Part shown: positions 28,106-37,215 of the stretch, one piece after another
How the letters are laid out: the number at the start of each line of letters is the position of its first letter
Position numbering within the stretch: the first letter of the stretch is position 1
DNA from: Oscillospiraceae bacterium
GTDB lineage: Bacteria; Bacillota; Clostridia; Oscillospirales; Oscillospiraceae
Length of the DNA: 40,235 nt
Reading direction: 5' to 3'
Assembly: GCA_022779345.1 (NCBI GenBank)
Contig: JALFTG010000004.1
Coordinates: forward strand, 1 to 40,235
Notes under the pieces: generated by a model
Databases searched by the model: none
What the model saw: the letters and a program-made list of their open reading frames with translations, nothing else
Told to the model about the DNA's origin: nothing
Translations under genes and position numbers: made by a program

Positions 28106-28643
28106 GCTTCCGCACCCCCAGAACCGTCAGCAGAATGCCCGCCGCGGCGGTGATGATCACGAAAATCACCGGGGAGACATCCAGCAGCAGACTCAGGAGA
28201 AACACCGCCAGAAACAGCAGCAGGGACCATTTGTCCACCACGGCGTTTTTCCACAGCTTCACCACCGCATTGAACACCAGCACACACACGCATACCCGGA
28301 TCCCAGCAAAGGCGTTCTGCACCACCGCCAGATGGGAGAAATTGGTGAGAACCCCGGCGATGGCGGTGATGATCACCAGGGAGGGGAACACGATGCCCAG
28401 GGTTGCCACGATGCCGCCCAGGTTCCCGGCCTGCTTCTGGCCGATGAAGGTGGCGGTATTCACGGCGATAACGCCGGGTGTGCATTGGCCCACGGCATAA
28501 TAGTCCATCAGTTCCTCGCTGGTGGCCCAGCCCTTGCCGTCCACCACCTCACGCTCCAGAATGGGGAGCATGGCGTATCCGCCGCCGAAGGTCATGACGC
28601 CGACCCTGGCAAAGGTGAGGAACAGATCCAGATATTGATTCAT
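28098..28643 (-). CDS. CHR-family (chromate) transporter, half-length subunit
   Basis: VGVMTFGGGYAMLPILERE, YYAVGQCTPGVIAVNTATFIG. Confidence 0.9.
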   Translation of the reverse strand: MNQYLDLFLTFARVGVMTFGGGYAMLPILEREVVDGKGWATSEELMDYYAVGQCTPGVIAVNTATFIGQKQAGNLGGIVATLGIVFPSLVIITAIAGVLTNFSHLAVVQNAFAGIRVCVCVLVFNAVVKLWKNAVVDKWSLLLFLAVFLLSLLLDVSPVIFVIITAAAGILLTVLGVRKHE

Positions 28644-30373
28644 CGTTTCAGAGACTCCGCATACTCCACAAATTTGTCAACCTTGCCCCGGCATTCGTCC
28701 ATGCTCTCGCCCCGGGCCAGGATATACACCTTGATCTTCGGCTCAGTGCCGGAGGGACGGACAATGAAGGAGGTGCCGTCGCCCAGCTCAAAATACAGCA
28801 CATTGGAGCCCTTCATTTCCATGGTCTCCATGTTGCCCAGACCGGTGACATACACACTGCCGTCCTGATAATCCCGCATCCGCAGAACCTTTTCCCCGCC
28901 GATGACTTTGGGGGGATCCTTCCGCAGGTCGGCCATGATGGCCTGCATATTCTTCAGACCGTCCAGGCCGGGCATCACCAGGTTGATGGTCTTTTCGGCG
29001 AAGCAGCCGTATTTCTCATACAGGGCGTCCATAGCCTGCTTCAGGGTCATGCCCTTGTCGTAGTAGTAAGCGGCCATTTCCGCCACCATGACGGAGGCGG
29101 TCACGGCGTCCTTGTCCCGGACGAAGTCGCCCAGCAAATAGCCGTAGCTCTCCTCATAGGCCATGATGCACTTATAGGTGCCCTCCCGCTCGAATTTGGC
29201 GATGCGCTCGGCCATGAACTTGAAGCCGGTGAAGGTCTCCTCCATGTGCACGCCGTTGGCCTCGCATACCACACGGGCCATCTCCGTGGTCACGATAGTC
29301 TTCAGGGCGGCGGCATTCTCCGGCAGGGTGCCGGCGGCCTTCCGGGCGGTGATGATGTAGTCCAGCAGCAGCACGCCCATCTGGTTGCCGGTGATGGGGA
29401 TGAACTGACCGTTCTCGTCCCGGACCATGACGCCGATGCGGTCGGAATCCGGGTCGGTGCCGATGATCAGGTCGCTGCCCTTCTCATTGGCCAGGTCGAT
29501 GGCCAGATAGAAGCCCTCGGGATTTTCCGGGTTGGGGCTGGCCACCGTGGGGAAGGTGCCGTCGGGGACCATCTGGGCCTCCACGGGGAACAGGTGTTTG
29601 ATGCCCAGCCGGTGCAGGGCTTCGGGCACCAGGATGCGTCCGGCGCCGTGGAAGGGAGTATAGACGATCTTCAGGTCGTCCGCCACTTTCTGCACCACTT
29701 CCCTGTTGATGGCCTGACCCAGGGCGCAGGCCAAAAACTCGTTGTCCGTCTCCTCGCCCATGAAGGTGACCATGCCGGCCTGCAGGGCCTCGTCAAAGGG
29801 CATGGTTTTGATGTCGTTGAAGATGTCGATCTTCTCCATCTCCGCGGCAATGGCGGCGGCGTGCTGGGGCGGCAGCTGGGCGCCGTCGGACCAGTAGACC
29901 TTATAGCCGTTGTATTCCTTGGGGTTGTGGCTGGCCGTGATGTTCAGTCCGGCGATGGTGCCGTACCGGATCACGGCAAAGCTCAGTTCGGGGGTGGGGC
30001 GCATACCGTCGGTGATGCGCACCTTGATGCCGTTGGCCGCCATGACGCCGGCAGCCTCCCGGGCAAAGGTCTCGCTGTTCACCCGGCAGTCATAGGCGAT
30101 GGCCACGCCTCTCTCGCAGGCGTCGCCGCCTTCCGCCTTGATCACATTGGCGAAGGCCTGGGTGGCATGACGGATGATGTGCACATTCATCCGGTGCAGA
30201 CCCACGGCCATCTCCCCCCGCAGGCCGGCGGTGCCGAACTCCAGGGGAGCGAAGAAGCGGCTCTCGATTTCCTTGTCGTCGTTTTCGATGGACTTCAGTT
30301 CCTGCCATTCCGCTTCGCTGAGAGCGGGACTGTCCATCCAGCGCTGGTACTCTTCCTTATAGGTTCTCATCAT
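28640..30373 (-). CDS. Phospho-sugar mutase (phosphoglucomutase/phosphomannomutase family)
   Basis: 577 aa; FGTAGLRGEMAVG, TASHNPKEYNGYKVY, GTDPDSDRIGV, RPSGTEPKIKVY. Confidence 0.95.
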   Translation of the reverse strand: MMRTYKEEYQRWMDSPALSEAEWQELKSIENDDKEIESRFFAPLEFGTAGLRGEMAVGLHRMNVHIIRHATQAFANVIKAEGGDACERGVAIAYDCRVNSETFAREAAGVMAANGIKVRITDGMRPTPELSFAVIRYGTIAGLNITASHNPKEYNGYKVYWSDGAQLPPQHAAAIAAEMEKIDIFNDIKTMPFDEALQAGMVTFMGEETDNEFLACALGQAINREVVQKVADDLKIVYTPFHGAGRILVPEALHRLGIKHLFPVEAQMVPDGTFPTVASPNPENPEGFYLAIDLANEKGSDLIIGTDPDSDRIGVMVRDENGQFIPITGNQMGVLLLDYIITARKAAGTLPENAAALKTIVTTEMARVVCEANGVHMEETFTGFKFMAERIAKFEREGTYKCIMAYEESYGYLLGDFVRDKDAVTASVMVAEMAAYYYDKGMTLKQAMDALYEKYGCFAEKTINLVMPGLDGLKNMQAIMADLRKDPPKVIGGEKVLRMRDYQDGSVYVTGLGNMETMEMKGSNVLYFELGDGTSFIVRPSGTEPKIKVYILARGESMDECRGKVDKFVEYAESLKR

Positions 30374-30671
30374 CGCTGTCCTCCCTCAATAATGATTTCG
30401 CGTCCTCGTACATGGATTCCGGCACGAACAGGTCCGCTCCGGTGACGCTGACGCCCATGATGATTTCTCCAAAATCTCCGTCATTGGAATTGCGCTGCAC
30501 ACAGGGGATGCCAAAGGAGCGGAGCATATTCATGCGGATGACATCCGCCATGTTGTCCCCCTCGCTGTGGCACAGAAAGACCGGCGGTTCCAGACTGCCG
30601 TCCTCCAGCCGGGGCCAGGCTGCCAGCGTGTCTCCCATGGACCGGCGGCCCCATTTTCCTTTTCCGAACAT
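30357..30671 (-). CDS. DUF2007-like putative signal-transducing protein
   Basis: 104 aa; VFLCHSEGDNMADVIRMNMLRSFGIPCVQRN...ADLFVPESMYEDAKSLLRE; RBS GAGGTGAG. Confidence 0.6.
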   Translation of the reverse strand: MFGKGKWGRRSMGDTLAAWPRLEDGSLEPPVFLCHSEGDNMADVIRMNMLRSFGIPCVQRNSNDGDFGEIIMGVSVTGADLFVPESMYEDAKSLLREDSDDENL

Positions 30672-30701
30672 ACGCTCACCTCAAAATCTAGTCGCTTTGC
30701 A

Positions 30702-30863
30702 ATCGCTTCACAGAATTTGTGCCGCAGGCACAAAGAAAATCAAATCCGTTTTTTTGTGCGGCTTCGCTGTGCTAAAAACACTTCCCGGCCAATGGAGTGT
30801 GCGAGCGAAGCGAGTGCATGGAATGGCCGCATCCCCTCATTCAAACCGGAAGGTTTGAATGAC
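30702..30863 (+). repeat. Intergenic structured repeat, copy B (full-length form)
   Basis: Shares cAGAATT..cCGCAG, aATCCGTTTTT, AAAACACTTC, GGAGTG.GCGAGCGAAGCG and CCCCTCATT blocks with copy C; predicted closing stem plus at least three internal hairpins and a terminal 10-bp perfect hairpin (30838-30861). Confidence 0.85.
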
Positions 30864-31346
30864 TTATTTATGGTATTTCCGTCCGGCGTTGATGGTGAAC
30901 GCCCGGTAGATCTGCTCGGCCAGCATCACCCTTGCCAGGTGATGGGGAAAGGTCATATCCGACATGGACAGCCGGAAGTCCGCCCGGCGCTTCACATCCG
31001 GGTGCAGTCCGTTGGAACTGCCGATCACAAAGCACACCTTGCTGGTGCCGGACAACGCCCGCTCCGCCAGCAGGGACGCCAGGCCCTCGCTGGACAGCTT
31101 CTTTCCCTCCACACACAGGGCGATCACATAGGCCCCGGCGGGGATCTTTTCCAGGATATCCGCCGCCTCCCGGGCCAGGGCGGCCTGGATTTCTTTTTCC
31201 CCGGGGTCGTCCCCGGTTTTCACTTCCGGGATCTCCGCGGTCTCGAATTTACAGAAGGCCGCCAAGCGCTTTTCATACTCCCGGAAGGCCTCGATATAGA
31301 ATTTTTCCCGCATCCGTCCGGCGCAGATCAGCTTTACCGTGAGCAT
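30864..31346 (-). CDS. rlmH: 23S rRNA (pseudouridine1915-N3)-methyltransferase RlmH
   Basis: MLTVKLICAGRMREKFY, FVIGSSNGL, SDMTFPHHLARVMLAEQIYRAFTINAGRKYHK. Confidence 0.97.
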   Translation of the reverse strand: MLTVKLICAGRMREKFYIEAFREYEKRLAAFCKFETAEIPEVKTGDDPGEKEIQAALAREAADILEKIPAGAYVIALCVEGKKLSSEGLASLLAERALSGTSKVCFVIGSSNGLHPDVKRRADFRLSMSDMTFPHHLARVMLAEQIYRAFTINAGRKYHK

Positions 31347-32131
31347 GGCGTCCTCCTCCCCACCGGGATGGTGAGACAGCCCTCCGCCGGAGCGGCGGCC
31401 AGATATGTATCCCCGTGCCCGGACCGGTTCAGGGCTTCGGCCACGGTGTCATACGCCAGCCGGGGCGTGTTGTTTTCCTTACTGATATGGCCCAGCACGA
31501 ACTGCTCCGTGCCGTGCTCCGCCAGCGTCACCGCCAGGCGGGCGCAGGCATGGTTGGACAGGTGTCCGTTGTCCGACAGAATCCGCCGCTTCAGGGGCAC
31601 GGGGTACGGCCCCAGCTTCAGCATCTCCTCATCGTGGTTGGCCTCAATGACCACCGCGTCGGCGTCGGTGAGATAGTCCAGCACCACATCCGTCACATGG
31701 CCCAGGTCCGTGCACAGGCAGAAGGTGTGCGTCCCGTCCTCCAGACGGTAGCCCACGCTCTGGGGCGTGTCATGGGGCGTGGGGAACGCAGTGAAGCGCA
31801 GATCCCCCAGGGTGATCTCCGTCTCCACCGGGATGGGATTCAGCTTTCCGTCGCTCTCCGGCAGCATCCCCCACAGGCGGGACGCCACGGTGCGGGGGGC
31901 AAACAGAGGGATATCCGTGCGCTTCAGCAGGGTTTTCAGGCCCCTGATGTGGTCGGAATGTTCATGGGTGATGAGGATGCCGTCGATGTCCTCCGGCGTG
32001 CAGCCGTTCATCCCCAGGTATTGTCTGATTTTCAGAAAGGAGATCCCCGCGTCAATGAGCAGGCGGGTCTCCCCGGCGGTCACCAGGGCACAGTTGCCCG
32101 AGGAGCCGCTGGCAAAGGTGGTGACTTCCAT
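31334..32131 (-). CDS. walJ: MBL-fold metallohydrolase WalJ/YycJ family
   Basis: FASGSSGNCALVTAGETRLLIDAG, ILITHEHSDHIRGLKTL, HISKENNTPRLA. Confidence 0.93.
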   Translation of the reverse strand: MEVTTFASGSSGNCALVTAGETRLLIDAGISFLKIRQYLGMNGCTPEDIDGILITHEHSDHIRGLKTLLKRTDIPLFAPRTVASRLWGMLPESDGKLNPIPVETEITLGDLRFTAFPTPHDTPQSVGYRLEDGTHTFCLCTDLGHVTDVVLDYLTDADAVVIEANHDEEMLKLGPYPVPLKRRILSDNGHLSNHACARLAVTLAEHGTEQFVLGHISKENNTPRLAYDTVAEALNRSGHGDTYLAAAPAEGCLTIPVGRRTPCSR

Positions 32132-33432
32132 CAGTCACAGAAGATGGCGGCACAGCCGTGGACCGGGTCGCAGTCGGTGACCCGGCGGATGTCCGCACCC
32201 AGGCCGCTGAGCTTGCCCACAAAGTCCTCATAGCCCCGCTCGATATAGTGGATGTCCTCCACCAGGGTCTTGCCCTCCGCGCACAGACCGGCCACCACAA
32301 CGGCCGCGCCCGCCCGCAGATCACAGGCCCGCACATTCGTTCCGTGGAATCCGCCCACGCCCTCGATGATGGCGGTGCGGCCGTCCACCTGGACCTCCGC
32401 ACCCATGCGGCGCAGCTCGTCCATATATTTGAACCGGTTGTCGTAAATGCCCTCGCTGATGACGCTGGTTCCCTCCGCCAGGCACAGCAGCACGCCCATC
32501 ATGGGCTGCATATCCGTGGGGAAGCCGGGATAGGGCTGGGTCTTGATGTTGGTGCTCCGCAGCCTGCCCGTGCGCCGGACCAGCACTGCGTCGCCGTATT
32601 CCTCCACGGTAGCGCCGCACTCCCGGAGCTTGGCGCTGATGCACTCCAGATGCCGGGGGATCACATTCTTCACCAGCACTTCCCCGCCGGTGGCCGCGGC
32701 AGCGCACATGAAGGTGCCCGCCTCGATCTGGTCGGGAATGATGGTATAGGTGCCCCCGTGAAGCCGGGTGACGCCGTTGATGCGGATGCTGTCCGTGCCC
32801 GCTCCCCGGATGTCGGCACCCATGGAGTTCAGGAAATTGGCCAGGTCCACAATATGAGGTTCTCTGGCGGCGTTCTCAATGACCGTCTTGCCCTTTGCCA
32901 TGCAGGCGGCCAGCATGATGTTCATGGTGGCGCCCACGGACACCTTGTCCAGATAGATCTTGGCCCCCACCAGGCCGTTTTCCCCGGCGTTGGCGTAAAT
33001 AAAGCCGTTTTCCACCAGGACGCTGGCACCCAGGGCCGTCATGCCCTTGATGTGCTGGTCGATGGGCCGCACGCCGAAGTTGCAGCCGCCGGGCATGGTG
33101 GTTTTGGCCGTGCCGAACCGGCCCAGCATGGCCCCGATGAGATAGTAGGATGCGCGGATCTTCCGCATCAGTTCAAAGGGGGCATCCTGGAAATGCACAT
33201 CCGTACAGTCGATTTCCACGGTGCTCTTGTCGATATGCCGGATCCCGGCCCCCAGTTCCCGCAGGATGGTGAGCAGCATCTCCACATCACTGATCTGGGG
33301 CAGGTTTTCCAGCCGGCAGACGCCGTCCACCATCAGTGCGGCGGGGATGATGGCCACGGCCGCGTTTTTTGCGCCGCTGATCGCCACTTCACCGTGCAGG
33401 GGCGGGCCGCCCTGAATCAAATATTTTTCCAA
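32131..33432 (-). CDS. murA2: UDP-N-acetylglucosamine 1-carboxyvinyltransferase (second copy, in wal locus)
   Basis: MEKYLIQGGPPLHGEVAISGAKNAAVAIIPAAL, MPGGCNFGVRPIDQHIKG. Confidence 0.93.
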   Translation of the reverse strand: MEKYLIQGGPPLHGEVAISGAKNAAVAIIPAALMVDGVCRLENLPQISDVEMLLTILRELGAGIRHIDKSTVEIDCTDVHFQDAPFELMRKIRASYYLIGAMLGRFGTAKTTMPGGCNFGVRPIDQHIKGMTALGASVLVENGFIYANAGENGLVGAKIYLDKVSVGATMNIMLAACMAKGKTVIENAAREPHIVDLANFLNSMGADIRGAGTDSIRINGVTRLHGGTYTIIPDQIEAGTFMCAAAATGGEVLVKNVIPRHLECISAKLRECGATVEEYGDAVLVRRTGRLRSTNIKTQPYPGFPTDMQPMMGVLLCLAEGTSVISEGIYDNRFKYMDELRRMGAEVQVDGRTAIIEGVGGFHGTNVRACDLRAGAAVVVAGLCAEGKTLVEDIHYIERGYEDFVGKLSGLGADIRRVTDCDPVHGCAAIFCD

Positions 33433-33583
33433 AATTTCACCAACTCATTTATACAGTTCTATCGAAAATCCGCCCGTTTCCGGACGGGAAACAGTTCCCG
33501 CAAGGGTAGTTTGCCCAATTCAATGGGTACTAACGATTCAATATACCACGGATATCAGGAAAAATCAATCATTTCCCGTCAGG

Positions 33584-34402
33584 TCAGACGCCGGATTGTT
33601 CTTCGCCGGTGGACACATTCAGGTAATAGGTCCGGGCATCCGTCTCAATCTCCCACACGGGCAGGAGCTTTCCGCCGGAGGCATCGCTGTACTGTAGCAC
33701 CGGGCGGATATCCCGGATCTCGCTGCACACATACCCGCTGCGGTTCACGATGCCTACAAACCGGGTCATCAGTGTGGACGCGTCCAGCACCGTCACGGTG
33801 GGATCCTCCCGCTGGATGTCCAGGGGCCGGGTGCCCTCCACCATGAGCAGGGCATTGGTGGAAAAGGTGAAGCGGATCTGGCAGTTGATCACCGGCGTAT
33901 CCTCATACAGCACGGTCATGACTACCACATCATCACCGCCCTGGTCCTGGGGCAGGGCGGCAGGCTCCGCCTCGATGCCCATTTTTTTCAGCACCGACCG
34001 GGCCGTGGTCAGAGGGTCCTGCTCCACAGGCACGGGCTGGGAATCAAACAGCAGCACAAATTCGCCGCTGCCCCGGAAATTGGCCTGGCCCTTCTCCCCG
34101 TAATAGTACATGATGTTGCCGCCCATATCCTTCACGGTGACGCTGCCCAGCACGCTGGACACCATGGTCTTTTCCCGCTCCAGGTCCCGGCTGACGGCAT
34201 AGCTCTGCAGTCCGTCCGTCTCCGGCAGTTCCCTCAGTGTCAGCATGATGCCGTTATTTTCCAGAATCGTGTGCACCGCCTCGTTGGCCGCCGCCCGGTT
34301 CCGGGATGCCTGGATTCCGTCCGTGGCCGCCAGCCCCGCCAGGAACAGGTTCACCACCACCAGAATACAGATGATCAGATTTTTGATCTTGGATGATTCC
34401 AT
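33584..34402 (-). CDS. yycI: Two-component system regulatory protein YycI-like
   Basis: N-terminal anchor MESSKIKNLIICILVVVNLFLAGLA followed by an extracytoplasmic domain; lies between yycH-like and murA2; divergent in sequence. Confidence 0.75.
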   Translation of the reverse strand: MESSKIKNLIICILVVVNLFLAGLAATDGIQASRNRAAANEAVHTILENNGIMLTLRELPETDGLQSYAVSRDLEREKTMVSSVLGSVTVKDMGGNIMYYYGEKGQANFRGSGEFVLLFDSQPVPVEQDPLTTARSVLKKMGIEAEPAALPQDQGGDDVVVMTVLYEDTPVINCQIRFTFSTNALLMVEGTRPLDIQREDPTVTVLDASTLMTRFVGIVNRSGYVCSEIRDIRPVLQYSDASGGKLLPVWEIETDARTYYLNVSTGEEQSGV

Positions 34403-34412
34403 ATGCTCTCTC

Positions 34413-35765
34413 CTACGGCAGCCGGCGGCTGAGCCATTCCACGGTCACGCTGTCGCCGTTGTCCCGGTAGACCCGGATGGGCTCACTGCCCCCTGTCGCC
34501 GCCACCAGGGCCGCCGCCTGCACCCCGGGCAGGGGTGTCTGGGTCTCGCCGGTAAGGTGATACTGGCGCAGACGGACGGTTGCCTGGAGAATCTGGTCCC
34601 GGCTCACCACATAGTCCGCCGCATTTCCGGTGCTCAGACAGATTTGCATTCCATCGAGATAATAGCCAAAGCTGACGGTATAGGTTTCCGACGGCGCGTC
34701 ATATTCCGCCCGGACCAGGCGGATTCCCGCGTCGCCCAGACCGTCCATGAGCTTCAGCGTGGTCTGATACAGCGCGTCCACCACATCCGGGAGACTGTCC
34801 CGGCCGTTCCACACCCGCAGCGGCGTCTCCTGAGCTGCACCCCGTTCAAAGGAGATGACTCCGTCCGCCCCCAGTCGCAGGGTATTGTCCCCGTCCAGAT
34901 ATACCCGGCCGCCGTCGGACTCGGGATAGTTCGTGGCAGTGATATGGTTCATGCCGAACAGCTGCATGATCTCCTCCGCGCTGCCGGGGGTGCCGGGATT
35001 GGACACGGACAGGGACCGAACTTCCTGGGTGTCAGGCACGATCAGCACATCCCCGTCCAGGGCGCTGTACGCTTCATTTTCAAAAGCAAACACTGCACCG
35101 TTGGACGGATAGGCATCCATCCGGCTCTCCAGGGTGCTCTTTGCCAGGGCAGTGGTGCACCGGTAGGCCTGGCCGGTGGCAGCGGAGATGTAATACAGGC
35201 GCACACCGTTGTCCTGAACAGACAGGAAAAACCGCCGGGCACTGTGGCCCGCCGCCGTGCCGGGCACACTGGTTCCCTGCCAGGCGGCAATGCAAAGCAG
35301 GCTCTGGTCCTGCACATAGTCGAAAAATACACCGGTGCCGGACAGTGCCGTCTCCCATTGTGTCCGGTTCACAGCCTCCGGCGTACCCGCCGAGCCCAGG
35401 GCTTCCCCCAGGCAGGTGGCAAACCGGTCATACATCGTATCCGTCTCATTGCTGAATGCGGCGCCGTACCGGGTTCCTGTCTCCGGGGAAACCGCAATGA
35501 CAGAAGGTCGGGCAGTTTCCTGATAGTCTCCCTTGCCCGTACTGACACTGCTGTTTCCGGAGGCAGAAATAAACCTGTCCCGCAGGGCCTCCAGCGGCTC
35601 CGTGCCGCCGAACAGTCCGGTCTTTCCAGCCAGGACTACCGCGGACAGGCACAGCACCACGATCAGCGCCGTTTTGCCGTGATCAATCACTGCTGTCCGG
35701 TGCGCTCTCACCCAGGATGTCAGGCGGCCCAGGGTGGCACGGGCCTGTACAAGCAGTTTATTCAT
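34413..35765 (-). CDS. yycH: Two-component system regulatory protein YycH-like
   Basis: Start MNKLLVQARATLGR; signal anchor HGKTALIVVLCLSAVVLAGKTGLFGG; immediately downstream of walK. Confidence 0.75.
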   Translation of the reverse strand: MNKLLVQARATLGRLTSWVRAHRTAVIDHGKTALIVVLCLSAVVLAGKTGLFGGTEPLEALRDRFISASGNSSVSTGKGDYQETARPSVIAVSPETGTRYGAAFSNETDTMYDRFATCLGEALGSAGTPEAVNRTQWETALSGTGVFFDYVQDQSLLCIAAWQGTSVPGTAAGHSARRFFLSVQDNGVRLYYISAATGQAYRCTTALAKSTLESRMDAYPSNGAVFAFENEAYSALDGDVLIVPDTQEVRSLSVSNPGTPGSAEEIMQLFGMNHITATNYPESDGGRVYLDGDNTLRLGADGVISFERGAAQETPLRVWNGRDSLPDVVDALYQTTLKLMDGLGDAGIRLVRAEYDAPSETYTVSFGYYLDGMQICLSTGNAADYVVSRDQILQATVRLRQYHLTGETQTPLPGVQAAALVAATGGSEPIRVYRDNGDSVTVEWLSRRLP

Positions 35766-37200
35766 GGGCCGGGCCCTCCACGGGCAGACGCACGGTGATG
35801 GCCGTACCCCGGCCTTCTTTGCTCTCGATCTCCAGCGTGCCCCCGTGACGGGAGACGATCTCGCTGGCGATGGACAGCCCGAGGCCCGTGCCGCCGGACT
35901 CCCGGCTGCGGGCCTTGTCCACCCGGTAGAACCGGTCGAACACCCGGCCCACATCCTGCTGGGGGATGCCGATGCCGTTGTCCCGGACAGTGCACCAGAC
36001 CTGGCCGTCCTTTGCCCCGGCGGTCATTTTCACCCGGCCGCCGTCCCGGGTATATTTGATGGCGTTGGACACCATATTGATCAGCACCTGCTCGATCCGT
36101 CCCCGGTCGCCCACGATGTCGGGTATGGGGGTGCGGAATTCCAGGGTGAACTCATGGGAGTGCTTCTGGGCCTCCATGCGCATGGCACTGTACACATCCC
36201 GGACGGATTTCTCGAAACTGAAGGTGGTGAACGAGAACTCGATGCTGCCCGCATCGAACCGGGACAGGGTCAGCAGGTCCTGGACAATCTTGCTCATCCG
36301 GTCGGACTCGTTCAGGATGACGCCCAGGAATTTCTGCCGCATCTCCGGGTCCATGTCCGGGTCCTCCAGCAGCGTCTCGGAATAGCTCTTCACACTGGTG
36401 ATGGGGGTGCGCAGCTCGTGGGACACATTGGCCACGAATTCCCGGCGCATCTGCTCGGATTTTTTCAGGTCGTTCAGGGTGTCCTCCAGGGTGTCGGCCA
36501 TGTTGTTGAAGGTATTGGACAGCACACCGATCTCGTCCTGGGCGGAATTTTCCAGCTTGTGGTCGAAGTCCCCGCTGGCCACCCGCTCGGCGGCCCTTGT
36601 CAGCTCCTGAATGGGGGTCACCAGGGTTTTGGCCAGGAGCAGACTCATGAGCACGGAGATCATCAGACCCACGCCCATGGCCTCCAGAATGATGCTGGAC
36701 AAATCCCGGCCCAGACTCTGGACAGTAGCCTTGTTGTCGATGATATAGACAATGTACCGTCCGCCCGCGCCGGACAGGGGGATGGCCACATCCATATAGT
36801 CCGCCGAGGCATCGCTGGCATAGCCGGAGATGCCGGTCATGGCGGTGAGGATGTTGGCAGTGTTCCGGATGCCCCCGGCGGGATTGTTGCTGCCGGTGAT
36901 GTATTCCCCGGTCATGCCGTCCAGCACATAGTAGTTCCGGGTGCCGGAGTCAATGCCCAGGTGGCCGGAATAGGCCTTCAGGATGTCCGCAATGGCTCCG
37001 GCGGCATTGTCGGAATCCGCCGCGCTGCGCAGATCCTCCGCCAGCTCGGCGGAGGAGAACACCGACTGCATTTCCTCATAAAACGCGCTCAGATAGAAGC
37101 TGCGCACGCCATGGAGCAGGAACGCGCCCACCACAGCCATGAACGACACGATCAGCGTCATGATGATCAGAACCAGTTTGGTATAGAGACTGCGTGCCAT
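35758..37200 (-). CDS. walK: Sensor histidine kinase WalK (TM-extracytoplasmic-TM-HAMP-HisKA-HATPase)
   Basis: 480 aa; FVANVSHELRTPITSVKSYSETLLED, NMVSNAIKYT, DNGIGIPQ, GGTGLGLSIASEIV. Confidence 0.93.
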   Translation of the reverse strand: MARSLYTKLVLIIMTLIVSFMAVVGAFLLHGVRSFYLSAFYEEMQSVFSSAELAEDLRSAADSDNAAGAIADILKAYSGHLGIDSGTRNYYVLDGMTGEYITGSNNPAGGIRNTANILTAMTGISGYASDASADYMDVAIPLSGAGGRYIVYIIDNKATVQSLGRDLSSIILEAMGVGLMISVLMSLLLAKTLVTPIQELTRAAERVASGDFDHKLENSAQDEIGVLSNTFNNMADTLEDTLNDLKKSEQMRREFVANVSHELRTPITSVKSYSETLLEDPDMDPEMRQKFLGVILNESDRMSKIVQDLLTLSRFDAGSIEFSFTTFSFEKSVRDVYSAMRMEAQKHSHEFTLEFRTPIPDIVGDRGRIEQVLINMVSNAIKYTRDGGRVKMTAGAKDGQVWCTVRDNGIGIPQQDVGRVFDRFYRVDKARSRESGGTGLGLSIASEIVSRHGGTLEIESKEGRGTAITVRLPVEGPAHE

Positions 37201-37215
37201 AGTGCATCAGCTTCC

